A stretch of DNA of 64,000 bases from JBQKLI01 sp012798975. GTDB taxonomy: Bacteria > Bacillota > Clostridia > Tissierellales > Peptoniphilaceae. A program made the translations under genes and the position numbers. The DNA lies in the NCBI RefSeq assembly GCF_052116305.1, contig NZ_JBQKLI010000002.1:124001-188000 (forward strand). Direction: 5' to 3'. Below, piece by piece: positions 1 through 8,140 of this stretch. The notes beneath the pieces are model-generated. The model made no database searches. It saw only the letters and a program-made list of their open reading frames with translations, and was not told where the DNA came from. Within the stretch, counting starts at the first letter, position 1. Each line of letters begins with the position of its first letter.

Positions 1-707
1 CCCGCTTCCATAGCTCGATCCATCGCTTCTGTATGATAGGCATAGTTCGATTTTGGTCCTGTAGGATGGAGTTCTTCATAGGAAGGCTTATTATAAGTTT
101 CTTGGAATAATATATAAGTTCCAATTCCTGCCTCTTTTAGCATCCGATATTCTTTTATTGTTGTAGCTGCAATATTAACGTTAACTCTTCTTGTATCTCC
201 ATTCTTATGATGAACAGAATAAATTGTCTTGATCGCGTCTAAAATATATTCGATAGGAGCATTTTTAGGATCTTCTCCTGCTTCTAACGCCAATCTTTTG
301 TGACCAATATTCTGAAGTGCAATGACTTCCTTTTCGATCTCTTCCATAGACAATTTCTTGCGGGGCATATTTTTGTTTTTCGCATGATATGGACAGTATA
401 CACAACCGTTAACACAATAATTTGATAAATATAACGGAGCAAACAAAACGATACGATTGCCGTAAATCTTCAATTTTATTTTTTTAGCCAGCTGAAAAAT
501 CTCTTCGTTTAAATCTGTTTCTTCGCATTTTAAAAGTACAAAAGCTTCTTTGTGAGAAAGACCTTTCATCTGCTTGGCTTTTTCAATGATCTGTATGATT
601 AAATCTCTATTATTTTTATTTTCTTCTCCATAACGAATCGTATCGAGTATCTCTTCGTTACTGATAAATTCTTCAGCTTTTTCGCTTTTTGAATTATAGC
701 TAGTCAT
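1..707 (-). CDS. hydG: [FeFe] hydrogenase maturase HydG (3' part outside window)
   Basis: A radical SAM enzyme that cleaves tyrosine to supply the CO and CN ligands of the hydrogenase H-cluster. I translated the minus strand by hand from the ATG at 705-707, which sits behind a GAGG ribosome site. About 235 residues are readable before the window edge, roughly half of the family's usual 460-470. The radical SAM motif CVNGCVYC (C-x3-C-x2-C) is present, followed by the LALEAGEDP and NVNIAATT segments typical of HydG. The gene lies 25 bp downstream of hydE in the same direction, so hydE-hydG are co-transcribed. The C-terminal auxiliary cluster domain cannot be judged. Identification is firm. Confidence 0.93.
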   Translation of the reverse strand, partial: MTSYNSKSEKAEEFISNEEILDTIRYGEENKNNRDLIIQIIEKAKQMKGLSHKEAFVLLKCEETDLNEEIFQLAKKIKLKIYGNRIVLFAPLYLSNYCVNGCVYCPYHAKNKNMPRKKLSMEEIEKEVIALQNIGHKRLALEAGEDPKNAPIEYILDAIKTIYSVHHKNGDTRRVNVNIAATTIKEYRMLKEAGIGTYILFQETYNKPSYEELHPTGPKSNYAYHTEAMDRAMEA

Positions 708-732
708 ATTTTCCTCTTTCTAATTCTTGTTT

Positions 733-1770
733 CTATCTAATCGGATCTCCTGTATCTATTACAATGGTTCTTCCGATTTTCTCCATTTCTTTCTGCAATT
801 GTTTAATGTGCTCTCCAGACTCTAAATCTGTAATTGCTTTATGATCGTATAGTTTATACTTTTCTTTCGCAAAATCAGGCGAGAGATTCGGCATAATAAC
901 ATTGGCTCCGTACTGCAGTCCTAAAGTACGTCCCTTTTTATCAATAGAATTAAGAGCAGTTGTTGAAGGGATTAGTGCTTTTGGAAAGAGAATCCGAAGC
1001 AGCGCTACGATTCGAAGACTTAAATTCAAATCGCCTTGAGCGTAATCCTTATACTTGGTATCTTTTTGCGGAATAAAAGGACCTACTCCTATCATCTCCG
1101 GCTGCAATTCTTTTATAAAATTAAAATCCGCAACAAGATCTTCTGCTGTTTGGGAAGGAGCACCTATCATAAATCCTGTTCCCGTTACAAACCCCAGCTC
1201 CTTTAAGGAATACAAGGTTTCTTTCCGTTTGGCAAAACTTTGATTATCTGGATGAAGCTTATGGAACAGTTCTTCAGATGCGGCTTCGTGGCGCAGAAGG
1301 AAACGGTCTGCTCCTGCATCTTTAAAGGCTTTTAATTCTTCAAAACTTTTTACCCCCAAGGACAAAGTAATTCTTGTTTCTGGATAATAATTTTTTATCT
1401 CTCGGATGATCTCTGTGAAAAACTCTTTCGTTAAGAAAGGATCTTCTCCCCCCTGCAATACAAATGTACGAAATCCCAGCTTATATCCTTTATGTACCGA
1501 CGAAAGGATTTCTTCTTTTGTTAATCGAAACCTTTCGATGTTTTTATTGTCCCTTTGGATCCCGCAGTATCGGCAATTCTCCCTGCAGTAATTCGAATAT
1601 TCCACAAGCCCCCGTATATACACTTTATTCCCGCAATTGCTGAATAGTTTTTCTTCGGCTATCTTCCTTAGTTCTTCCATACATACAGGATCTTCATTTT
1701 TTAAAACAGCTAATAATTCATCGTCCTTTAACTCCTGCCCTTGCTGAAGTTTTTGGATCATATCATTCAT
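733..1770 (-). CDS. hydE: [FeFe] hydrogenase maturase HydE
   Basis: A radical SAM protein acting with HydG and HydF to build the 2Fe subcluster of the H-cluster. It has the CRENCRYCGIQ motif (C-x3-C-x2-C) and the downstream LQGGEDP and TLSLGV segments of the HydE/BioB-like barrel. The reading frame is open to 1809, but the ATG at 1770 is preferred: AGGAG lies seven bases upstream, and this start overlaps the stop of the TM1266-type gene (ATGAATGA), giving translational coupling. From that start it is about 345 residues, normal for HydE. No HydF gene is visible in the window. Confidence 0.93.
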   Translation of the reverse strand: MNDMIQKLQQGQELKDDELLAVLKNEDPVCMEELRKIAEEKLFSNCGNKVYIRGLVEYSNYCRENCRYCGIQRDNKNIERFRLTKEEILSSVHKGYKLGFRTFVLQGGEDPFLTKEFFTEIIREIKNYYPETRITLSLGVKSFEELKAFKDAGADRFLLRHEAASEELFHKLHPDNQSFAKRKETLYSLKELGFVTGTGFMIGAPSQTAEDLVADFNFIKELQPEMIGVGPFIPQKDTKYKDYAQGDLNLSLRIVALLRILFPKALIPSTTALNSIDKKGRTLGLQYGANVIMPNLSPDFAKEKYKLYDHKAITDLESGEHIKQLQKEMEKIGRTIVIDTGDPIR

Positions 1771-2020
1771 CGCTTTTCTCCTGTTTATATACTGCTTTTG
1801 CTGTAACATTTTTTAGATTTCCCAGCTTCCCGCTTAATGCAGCAATCTCTTTCTGCTCAGCACGGACAACAACACTGATAATATTGATCCCTTCTTCGAC
1901 TCTAGGAATTCCCATTCTCCCTAAAATGAATTCTCCATACTGATGAAGTATTTCTTGAACATTTTTATTCTGGCTGCTGTCTTCAATAATAATACCGACA
2001 ATCGCAATTCTCTTTTTCAT
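1763..2020 (-). CDS. TM1266-type iron-only hydrogenase system regulator
   Basis: A small protein (85 aa) of the family annotated as 'iron-only hydrogenase system regulator' (TM1266 type), an ACT-like fold related to nickel-responsive regulator domains. The sequence shows the expected beginning (MKKRIAIVGIIIED), a central GRMGIPRVEEGINIISVVV stretch and a C-terminal GKLGNLKNVTAKAVY. These proteins are found almost only next to hydE/hydG/hydF, as here. The regulatory role is inferred from family and context; no DNA-binding domain is apparent. A good ribosome site (AAGGGA) precedes the ATG. The stop overlaps hydE by eight bases. Confidence 0.85.
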   Translation of the reverse strand: MKKRIAIVGIIIEDSSQNKNVQEILHQYGEFILGRMGIPRVEEGINIISVVVRAEQKEIAALSGKLGNLKNVTAKAVYKQEKSDE

Positions 2021-2053
2021 AAAGATCCCTTCTTTTCAGCAAATTCTTTAAAC

Positions 2054-2076
2054 AAAAAAACACGGTCAAACCGTGC
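2054..2076 (-). terminator. terminator-like hairpin in the leader of the maturase operon
   Basis: On the minus strand CACGG pairs with CCGTG across a five-base loop and is followed directly by seven T. It lies only about 35 bp upstream of the TM1266-type start, with no gene upstream on that strand. It therefore sits inside the leader of the regulator-hydE-hydG unit and could act as an attenuator. No known riboswitch class was recognised upstream. Confidence 0.6.
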
Positions 2077-2325
2077 TTTTCTATAGCAAGAGAACAAAAA
2101 ACAGGCCGTTTTTTGCTGCATCCCATTATTCATAGAAATATCACAGTTTCAACTCAGAATTCTCTTTATCGTCACTATAATTAAATGGTAAACCCATAAA
2201 ATATAAATGTCAATCTTTCATGTATAATAATTAGTTTAAATTAAGAATTTTTCATTTATTTTTGAGAGCTGTTATCAATACTTTTCCTGTCTAACTCTAG
2301 GTTTTTATACTTTTGATATGCTTTG

Positions 2326-2354
2326 TTGCTTGTTAAAATATTATTTGGTATAAT
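2326..2354 (+). promoter_or_regulatory. sigma-A promoter of the hydrogenase operon
   Basis: TTGCTT at 2326-2331 and a perfect TATAAT at 2349-2354 are separated by 17 bp. The predicted transcript starts near 2361, leaving a leader of about 155 nt that contains a decoy AAAGGAGG and an upstream ATG (2466) before the likely first start codon at 2520. Confidence 0.75.
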
Positions 2355-2519
2355 GATTATCCAATAATTACATATTTAAAACAGTTAAAATTTTTATTAT
2401 ACATAGAATACCAATTTAAATAAATTTTAAAGAAAGGAGGATAAAATCAATATATTTACAAAAAGATGTATACATTTTGTCTGAAAAAAACAGTACCAAT
2501 TATACTTATGAGGTGGTTT

Positions 2520-2996
2520 ATGATTACTACAGATGTTAAGCAAGAAAAACTAACACAATTCATAAAAGGTAAAAAAGAAGAAGATTTAATTGAAATTCTT
2601 CATTTCACTCAGGACATTTATAACTATATCCCTAGAGAAGCAGCAGTACAGATTGCAAAAGAGCTAAAAATTCCTCTTTCAAAAATTTATGGCGTAAACA
2701 CTTTTTACTCCAGGTTTAATCTGTATCCTAAAGGAAAATACTGTATTTCAGTTTGTATGGGAACTGCCTGTTATGTAAAGGGTGCAGAATCGATACTAGA
2801 GAAATTCTCTCAAATGCTGGGCATTAAAGTCGGAGAGACTACGGAAGATCTGCTTTTTTCCATGGAAGATACTCGTTGTGTCGGAGAATGTGCTGATGCT
2901 CCTGTTGTTATAGTAAATAATATCGTCTATAGAAATGTTAAAGTATCGGATGTACCGAACATTTTAGCCGATATCGGGGAGGATATCCATGAATAG
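2520..2996 (+). CDS. NuoE/HydC-like [2Fe-2S] subunit of NAD-linked hydrogenase
   Basis: The thioredoxin-fold [2Fe-2S] electron-transfer subunit of a trimeric NAD(P)-linked [FeFe] hydrogenase (HydC/NuoE family). The four ligands appear as CMGTAC and CVGEC; helix-rich N-terminal and VYGVNTFYSRF-like segments match the family. The frame is open from 2466, but the ATG at 2520 has a GAGGTGG ribosome site a few bases upstream and gives the usual length of about 158 aa. It overlaps the NuoF-like gene by eight bases. It passes electrons between the flavin subunit and the hydrogenase subunit. Confidence 0.9.
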   Translation: MITTDVKQEKLTQFIKGKKEEDLIEILHFTQDIYNYIPREAAVQIAKELKIPLSKIYGVNTFYSRFNLYPKGKYCISVCMGTACYVKGAESILEKFSQMLGIKVGETTEDLLFSMEDTRCVGECADAPVVIVNNIVYRNVKVSDVPNILADIGEDIHE

Positions 2997-4569
2997 AACC
3001 GGAATGTTAACGAAAATCAAAGAAAAAACCTATCCATTATTTTTAGAAAGAGTTTCTAATGATAAACGTTTCGTTGTGAAAGAGGGCAGTGTGCAATTAG
3101 CTGGAAGTTTTTATGAAAAGCAGCAGCGTATCGCTCTAAAAAACTTCAATATTATTAATCCCGAAAGCATCGATGAATATATCGCCTCTGGGGGCTATTT
3201 TGCTTTAGAGAAAGCTTTATTTGAACTGAGCCGAGAAGAGATTATAGATATTATAAAAGATTCCAATCTTAGAGGACGAGGAGGCGCTGGATTTCCTACC
3301 GGAAGAAAGTGGGAAAGTGCTTTCGTAGAAGAATCCGATATAAAATTCGTTATATGCAATGCAGATGAAGGAGACCCGGGTGCCTATATGGACCGCTCCA
3401 TTTTAGAAGGAGATCCCCACTCTGTAATAGAAGGAATGGCGATCTGCGCCTATGCCATAGGTGCAGAAAAAGGGTACGTCTATGTCCGAGCCGAATATCC
3501 AAAAGCTGTAGAAAGTCTCAAAACAGCACTGCGAAAAGCTCGAGAAATGAACCTTTTAGGCGATCATATTCTTGGCACAGATTTTAACTTTGATTTGGAA
3601 ATCCGTCTTGGTGCAGGAGCTTTTGTCTGCGGCGAAGGAACCGCTTTAATCAAATCTGTAGAAGGAAACCGAGGAATGCCCCAGTCGAAAGTTTATCGAA
3701 CCACCCAAAGAGGGCTTTTCGAAAAACCAACTGTTGTGAATAATGTAGAAACATTAGCGAATATCGCTCAGATTATTACGAAGGGTTCCGACTGGTTTAA
3801 ATCCATCGGTACAGAAGACTCCTCGGGAACAAAAGTGTTTGCCCTTGTAGGAAAAGTAAAAAATGCAGGTCTTGTAGAAGTACCTATGGGGATGACAATC
3901 AATGAAATCGTCTTTGATATCGGCGGCGGAATCCCCAACGAAAAGAAAGTAAAGGCTGTTCAAACAGGCGGACCTTCCGGTGGATGTATTCCTCCAGAAT
4001 TATTCGACACACCTGTAGATTTTGCTTCCCTTAAAAAGATCGGATCCATTATGGGTTCCGGCGGTATGGTTGTTATGGATGAAACAGACTGTATGGTAGA
4101 TATTGCCAAGTTCTTTATGAAATTTACAGTAGATGAGTCCTGCGGAAAATGTACTCCTTGCCGCATCGGAAACAAGAGAGTTCTCGAAATATTAGATCGG
4201 ATTGCTTCTGGAAAAGGAGTAGAACATGATATTGATCTTCTAAAAGAACTCTGCTGGGTTATCACAGATACCAGCCTCTGCGGCTTGGGTAAATCTGCCA
4301 CCAATCCCGTTTCAAGTTCTATACAGTATTTTCTAGAGGAATATGAAGAACATATTCTAGAAAAGAAATGCCGTGCTTCTGTTTGTAAAGATCTTTTAAG
4401 CTATATTATCACCCCACGCTGTATCGGCTGCAGCTTATGCAAAAGAGAATGCCCGGTGGATGCGATATCAGGAGCATCGAAAGAAAAACATGAGATTGAT
4501 TTAGCTTTATGTATAAAATGCGATAACTGCAGACAACGCTGTCCAGTGAATGCAATAGAAATGAGGTAA
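2989..4569 (+). CDS. NuoF/HydB-like flavin and NAD-binding hydrogenase subunit
   Basis: The FMN- and NAD(H)-binding subunit (HydB/NuoF family, 526 aa). Visible motifs: RGRGGAGFPTGRKW (NADH site, about residues 93-106), CNADEGDPGAYMDR (FMN site, about 119-132), GAGAFVCGEGTAL, SCGKCTPCRIG (4Fe-4S ligands, about 382-392) and two C-terminal ferredoxin clusters (CIGCSLCKREC and CIKCDNCRQRC). The N-terminal thioredoxin-like [2Fe-2S] domain of longer HydB proteins is absent. With its neighbours it forms a trimeric, potentially electron-bifurcating hydrogenase coupling NADH and ferredoxin to H2. Whether it bifurcates cannot be read from sequence alone. Confidence 0.92.
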   Translation: MNRTGMLTKIKEKTYPLFLERVSNDKRFVVKEGSVQLAGSFYEKQQRIALKNFNIINPESIDEYIASGGYFALEKALFELSREEIIDIIKDSNLRGRGGAGFPTGRKWESAFVEESDIKFVICNADEGDPGAYMDRSILEGDPHSVIEGMAICAYAIGAEKGYVYVRAEYPKAVESLKTALRKAREMNLLGDHILGTDFNFDLEIRLGAGAFVCGEGTALIKSVEGNRGMPQSKVYRTTQRGLFEKPTVVNNVETLANIAQIITKGSDWFKSIGTEDSSGTKVFALVGKVKNAGLVEVPMGMTINEIVFDIGGGIPNEKKVKAVQTGGPSGGCIPPELFDTPVDFASLKKIGSIMGSGGMVVMDETDCMVDIAKFFMKFTVDESCGKCTPCRIGNKRVLEILDRIASGKGVEHDIDLLKELCWVITDTSLCGLGKSATNPVSSSIQYFLEEYEEHILEKKCRASVCKDLLSYIITPRCIGCSLCKRECPVDAISGASKEKHEIDLALCIKCDNCRQRCPVNAIEMR

Positions 4570-4575
4570 ACCTTT

Positions 4576-6315
4576 ATGATTCATTTAAAAATCAATAATA
4601 TCCCTGTAGAAATAGAAGAAGGTTCTACAATCCTTGATGCAACAAAGCTTGCGGGAATCCATGTCCCTACTTTATGCCATCTAGATATGGAAGGGTTGGG
4701 TTATATCAATCGGGAAGCAAACTGCCGGATTTGTTTAGTAGAACAAAATAAAGGCGGAAAACTCGTCCCTGCCTGCAACACTTTAGTCAAAGAAGGGATG
4801 GACATCCATACAGACACCTTAAGAGTTGTTACGGCTCGAAGAGTCAATATTGAGCTTCTTTTATCCAATCACCCTAAAAACTGCTTAATCTGCAGCAAGA
4901 ATGGAGATTGCGAACTTCAAGACTTGGCTGTCCTTGCTAATATTAAAGAAATCCGTTATGAAGGAGAACGTTTCGATTTTCCTCTTGATAAAAGCTCCCT
5001 TTCTATTGTGCGCAATCCAAATAAATGTATCCTTTGCAAACGATGCGAAACAATGTGCAATGAAGTTCAAACTGTTGGCACCCTTACAGATATCGGAAGA
5101 GGCTTCAGCACCGTTATCGGAACTGCTTATAACGAGCCCATGTTTCAAACGAACTGTACATTCTGCGGTCAATGCCTTGCCGTATGTCCGACAGGAGCCT
5201 TAGACTATGTGCATAATATAAAAGACGCTTATAAAGCCCTGAGCGATAAGGATAAAGTCGTTGTCGTTCAGACAGCTCCTGCAGTCCGGGTTGCTTTAGG
5301 AGAAGAATACGGAATGGAGCCCGGTTCTGTTGTTACAGGCAAAATGACAACAGCTCTTAGACGGCTGGGCTTCGACTACGTTTTCGATACTGATTTCGCA
5401 GCAGATTTAACCACAATGGAAGAGGCAAAAGAATTTGCAGAGCGTTTTGAAAAGCAGGAAAACCTCCCAATTCTTACTTCCTGCTGTCCCAGCTGGATTA
5501 AATTTATCGAACATAATTATGGGGACCTTTTAGAAATTCCATCCACCTGTAAATCTCCCCACGAAATGTTCGGATCTATCGCAAAAACGTATTTTGCTCA
5601 AAGCCATGGAATCGATCCAAAAAATATGGTCGTCGTTTCTATCATGCCTTGTGTGGCAAAAAAATATGAATCTGCCCGTCCAGAACTTGGGATCGACAAC
5701 GACATCTCCGATGTAGACATTGTCCTTACGACAAAAGAATTGGCTTCTATGATTCGAGATTTTTCTATGGACTTTGTGAACCTTCCAGATTCTGATTTTG
5801 ATGATCCTTTAGGGGAATCTACGGGTGCTGGAGTTATCTTCGGCGCTTCTGGAGGAGTTCTCGAGTCCGCTATCCGTACAGCTTACCATATGATAACCGG
5901 AGAAGACTTGGAAGTTCTTGAATTTAAAGGTCTGAAAGAAATCAGCGGCATTAAAGAAGCTGAACTTGAAATCCAAGGCCGTAAAGTAAGAGCTGCTGTT
6001 GCCAGCGGACTTGGAAATGCAAGAAAGCTGTTGGAAGAAGTAAGAGAAGATCGAAACAAATACGATATTATCGAAATTATGGCTTGTCCCGGAGGCTGTA
6101 TTGACGGCGGCGGACAACCGCCTCTTCACGGCGACTATCGAAAACTTCGCCAAAGAATGCATGCTATTCATAGAGAAGACCGAGAAAAAGAAATAAGACG
6201 ATCCTATGAGAATCCTTCTATTCAAAAAATATATAAAGAATTTCTTGGAGAACCAGGAAACGAAAAATCTCATGAACTGCTTCACACAAATTTTTCATGG
6301 AGAAACAAATATTAA
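4576..6315 (+). CDS. hydA: [FeFe] hydrogenase catalytic subunit HydA
   Basis: The catalytic subunit, 579 aa. In order: an N-terminal plant-type [2Fe-2S] domain (CHLD...CRIC...C), the HPKNCLICSKNGDC His/Cys cluster (about residues 98-111), two [4Fe-4S] clusters (CILCKRCETMC, CTFCGQCLAVC), then the H-cluster motifs L1 TSCCPSW, L2 MPCVAKKYE and L3 MACPGGCIDGG. All H-cluster cysteines are intact, so it should be active once matured by HydEFG. It starts seven bases after the NuoF-like gene and is the last gene of the operon. Confidence 0.95.
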   Translation: MIHLKINNIPVEIEEGSTILDATKLAGIHVPTLCHLDMEGLGYINREANCRICLVEQNKGGKLVPACNTLVKEGMDIHTDTLRVVTARRVNIELLLSNHPKNCLICSKNGDCELQDLAVLANIKEIRYEGERFDFPLDKSSLSIVRNPNKCILCKRCETMCNEVQTVGTLTDIGRGFSTVIGTAYNEPMFQTNCTFCGQCLAVCPTGALDYVHNIKDAYKALSDKDKVVVVQTAPAVRVALGEEYGMEPGSVVTGKMTTALRRLGFDYVFDTDFAADLTTMEEAKEFAERFEKQENLPILTSCCPSWIKFIEHNYGDLLEIPSTCKSPHEMFGSIAKTYFAQSHGIDPKNMVVVSIMPCVAKKYESARPELGIDNDISDVDIVLTTKELASMIRDFSMDFVNLPDSDFDDPLGESTGAGVIFGASGGVLESAIRTAYHMITGEDLEVLEFKGLKEISGIKEAELEIQGRKVRAAVASGLGNARKLLEEVREDRNKYDIIEIMACPGGCIDGGGQPPLHGDYRKLRQRMHAIHREDREKEIRRSYENPSIQKIYKEFLGEPGNEKSHELLHTNFSWRNKY

Positions 6316-6324
6316 TTCCTGTGT

Positions 6325-6363
6325 TAGACACTCTCTTTTGTTAAGGGAGTGTCTTTCTTTTTC
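6325..6363 (+). terminator. intrinsic terminator after hydA
   Basis: AGACACTCTC pairs with GGGAGTGTCT over a short loop and is followed by a T-rich tract. It closes the hydrogenase operon, ten bases after the hydA stop. Confidence 0.85.
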
Positions 6364-6453
6364 TAAAGACATTCTATACCCTATAAATGTTTAATTTTAT
6401 TAATATTTAATAACAAATATAGTTAATTTATCAAAAAAACCCGAAAAAATGAT

Positions 6454-6481
6454 TTGCATTTTATTTTACGAGGTATATAAT
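6454..6481 (+). promoter_or_regulatory. sigma-A promoter of the ATPase operon
   Basis: TTGCAT (6454-6459) and TATAAT (6476-6481) with a 16 bp spacer. Transcription would start near 6488, giving a leader of more than 220 nt before the first gene. Confidence 0.7.
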
Positions 6482-6487
6482 AATTGT

Positions 6488-6714
6488 CATAGAAAAACAG
6501 ACTCCCCGATTCACCATCGGGAAGAACGGTCTTTGTTACTCTAATAAAACTTAATCAGCACTTGTTTTGAGTATGTAAGGTTTTCGCCTCTATAGACTCT
6601 CAACTGAATGTGTATCAGGACAAGCGATGTATCTACATCGTTTTTTGTTTTTCTAATCGCTTTATTACATTATTGCGATAGTTTTGTTTGTTAGAAGAAA
6701 AGAGGGTGAGCATC
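6488..6714 (+). ncRNA. structured 5' leader with terminator, candidate riboswitch
   Basis: A long leader with ordered secondary structure. One element has CCCGA (6505-6509) pairing with TCGGG (6517-6521) inside an AGAC/GTCT helix (6499-6502 with 6529-6532). A second has TGAG (6568-6571) with CTCA (6599-6602) around AGG/CCT. Then comes a terminator: CGATGT (6625-6630), loop, ACATCG (6635-6640), long T tract. CTTGT near 6561 can pair with ACAAG at the base of the terminator, giving a possible antiterminator. This is aptamer-plus-platform architecture. The class was not identified; a sodium-sensing (DUF1646-type) RNA is an attractive guess, because members control sodium ATPases, but I could not match its consensus. 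Confidence 0.55.
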
Positions 6715-7044
6715 ATGAAAAATACGTTGCAGGATATTCTGGAGGTCGATTCTTATGCGAAAGAACTGACCGACGAATATGATAAGAAAAAGAAGGAAAT
6801 CGCAGTTTCCAAGAATGAGCAGCTGAGGCTTCTCGATCAGCATTTAGCTACGGTAGCCGATGAAGAACGGCTCCACTATAAACGGCTGGTTGAGGATTTC
6901 AAAAAAGAGAATACAGACCTTTTGTCGAACTATCAGAAGAAAGCGGCACAGATCAAAGATCTCTATTCTAAGAAAAAAGAAGAAATCCTCCAGTCTTTAA
7001 CGAATAATTTAATGAAGAGTGATTATTATGATGGAAAGCTATAA
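6715..7044 (+). CDS. ntpF: V-type ATPase peripheral-stalk coiled-coil subunit (G/H, NtpF-like)
   Basis: A 109-residue, charge-rich coiled-coil protein that opens the ATPase operon, the position held by ntpF in Enterococcus hirae. The sequence is almost all Lys/Glu/Gln/Leu heptads with no membrane segment. It would pair with subunit E to form the peripheral stalk. The frame opens upstream at a TTG, but the ATG at 6715 has an AGAGGGTGA ribosome site. It overlaps the next gene. Function rests mainly on position and coiled-coil character. Confidence 0.75.
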   Translation: MKNTLQDILEVDSYAKELTDEYDKKKKEIAVSKNEQLRLLDQHLATVADEERLHYKRLVEDFKKENTDLLSNYQKKAAQIKDLYSKKKEEILQSLTNNLMKSDYYDGKL

Positions 7045-8092
7045 TGCCCTAAACGGAAAGCTTGGTTTTTTGAAGAAAGGTTTGTTTTCTAAAGACGAGT
7101 ACGAAAATATTCTTTCCCTTTCTGATAAAGAACAGCTCGTTGATTATCTATCAACGAATCCTTTATACGACAATGAAATGAATGATTATAAAGAGCATAG
7201 CCAAGATTTTCTAGGTCTGCAATATAATTATTATGCCGAACGATATGGTTTTGAATTTTTGATTCACAAATCCGAAGTCCGAATTATGCAGAAGTTAAAA
7301 CCTTTTATTGGCGTGTTTCACAAAGATTTTATAGAATCCCTTATTTTCAAATATGAAATTTATGATTTGAAACTGATTCTACGATCTATTGTGGAAAAAG
7401 ATCCTCTCGATCTGGAAAAAGAAATGCTGACGTATAAGACCAGCCGATACCTAGATCATGACCGCCTCGCAAACTGCGATAATATCAGACAGTTTACAGA
7501 AGCTCTGATCGGTACGCCTTTTCGACATGCTATCTATTCCGTTCGTGATGAAGATGTCCTTCAAAAACACTTCCATATCGAGATGAGTTTAGATAATCTT
7601 TATTTCTTAGAAATAGAGAAAGCATCGAAAAAACTGCGTCCGAAAGATAAAAAACTTGTAAACGAATATTTTCACACTTTAATTGATCTGGTTAATATTC
7701 AGTGGATTCTCCGATCGAAAAGATTTTATCATCTTTCTAACGAAGAGATTTTCAACTATTCTATTCGCCACGGCAAAATTTTTAAAGGCGAAAGATTAAA
7801 AACTCTTGTATATACCCAAAACGTTCAGGAAGCTGTATCCTATATTCGCGAGAATGGGTATTACAAATCATTTCAAGAAAAAAATAACAAAGACACTGTT
7901 TATCAGCGAATGTTGGAAAATTTCTATGATAAACAAACTGTACTCATAGATTATCAAAATGATATCGGCACTTTTTTAAAGTTCTATATCCGCTTTGATA
8001 ATCAAAATAGAAATTTAATCAAATTAGCTGAAATGCAAAAATACTCCTTAAAAGATAAAGAAGAAATCAAAAGCTTCCTTGTCGGTGTATAA
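7028..8092 (+). CDS. ntpC: V-type ATPase subunit C (d-like, NtpC)
   Basis: The AC39/subunit d family protein that links the central stalk to the membrane ring, about 354 aa. Recognisable family features are the alpha-helical repeats, the LLSLSD...LVDYLSTNPLYD beginning and the LENFYDKQ near the end. The ATG at 7028 (or 7031) is used; the ribosome site is weak and the gene overlaps the stop of ntpF, so translation is probably coupled. Here it precedes ntpI, whereas in E. hirae it follows ntpE. Confidence 0.85.
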   Translation: MMESYNALNGKLGFLKKGLFSKDEYENILSLSDKEQLVDYLSTNPLYDNEMNDYKEHSQDFLGLQYNYYAERYGFEFLIHKSEVRIMQKLKPFIGVFHKDFIESLIFKYEIYDLKLILRSIVEKDPLDLEKEMLTYKTSRYLDHDRLANCDNIRQFTEALIGTPFRHAIYSVRDEDVLQKHFHIEMSLDNLYFLEIEKASKKLRPKDKKLVNEYFHTLIDLVNIQWILRSKRFYHLSNEEIFNYSIRHGKIFKGERLKTLVYTQNVQEAVSYIRENGYYKSFQEKNNKDTVYQRMLENFYDKQTVLIDYQNDIGTFLKFYIRFDNQNRNLIKLAEMQKYSLKDKEEIKSFLVGV

Positions 8093-8140
8093 AACTTTTC
8101 TATTTTTTGAATACATTCAGAACAGTAACGGAGGTGCTTT

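Noticed and set aside
1771..1809. Upstream start for hydE
   Set aside because: The ATG at 1770 has a good ribosome site and couples to the preceding gene; homologous sequence begins there.
2466..2519. Upstream start for the NuoE-like gene
   Set aside because: The 18 extra residues look unlike the family, and the ATG at 2520 has a proper ribosome site.
6488..6714. TPP, M-box, T-box, c-di-GMP, fluoride or manganese riboswitch in the ATPase leader
   Set aside because: None of their conserved core blocks is present.
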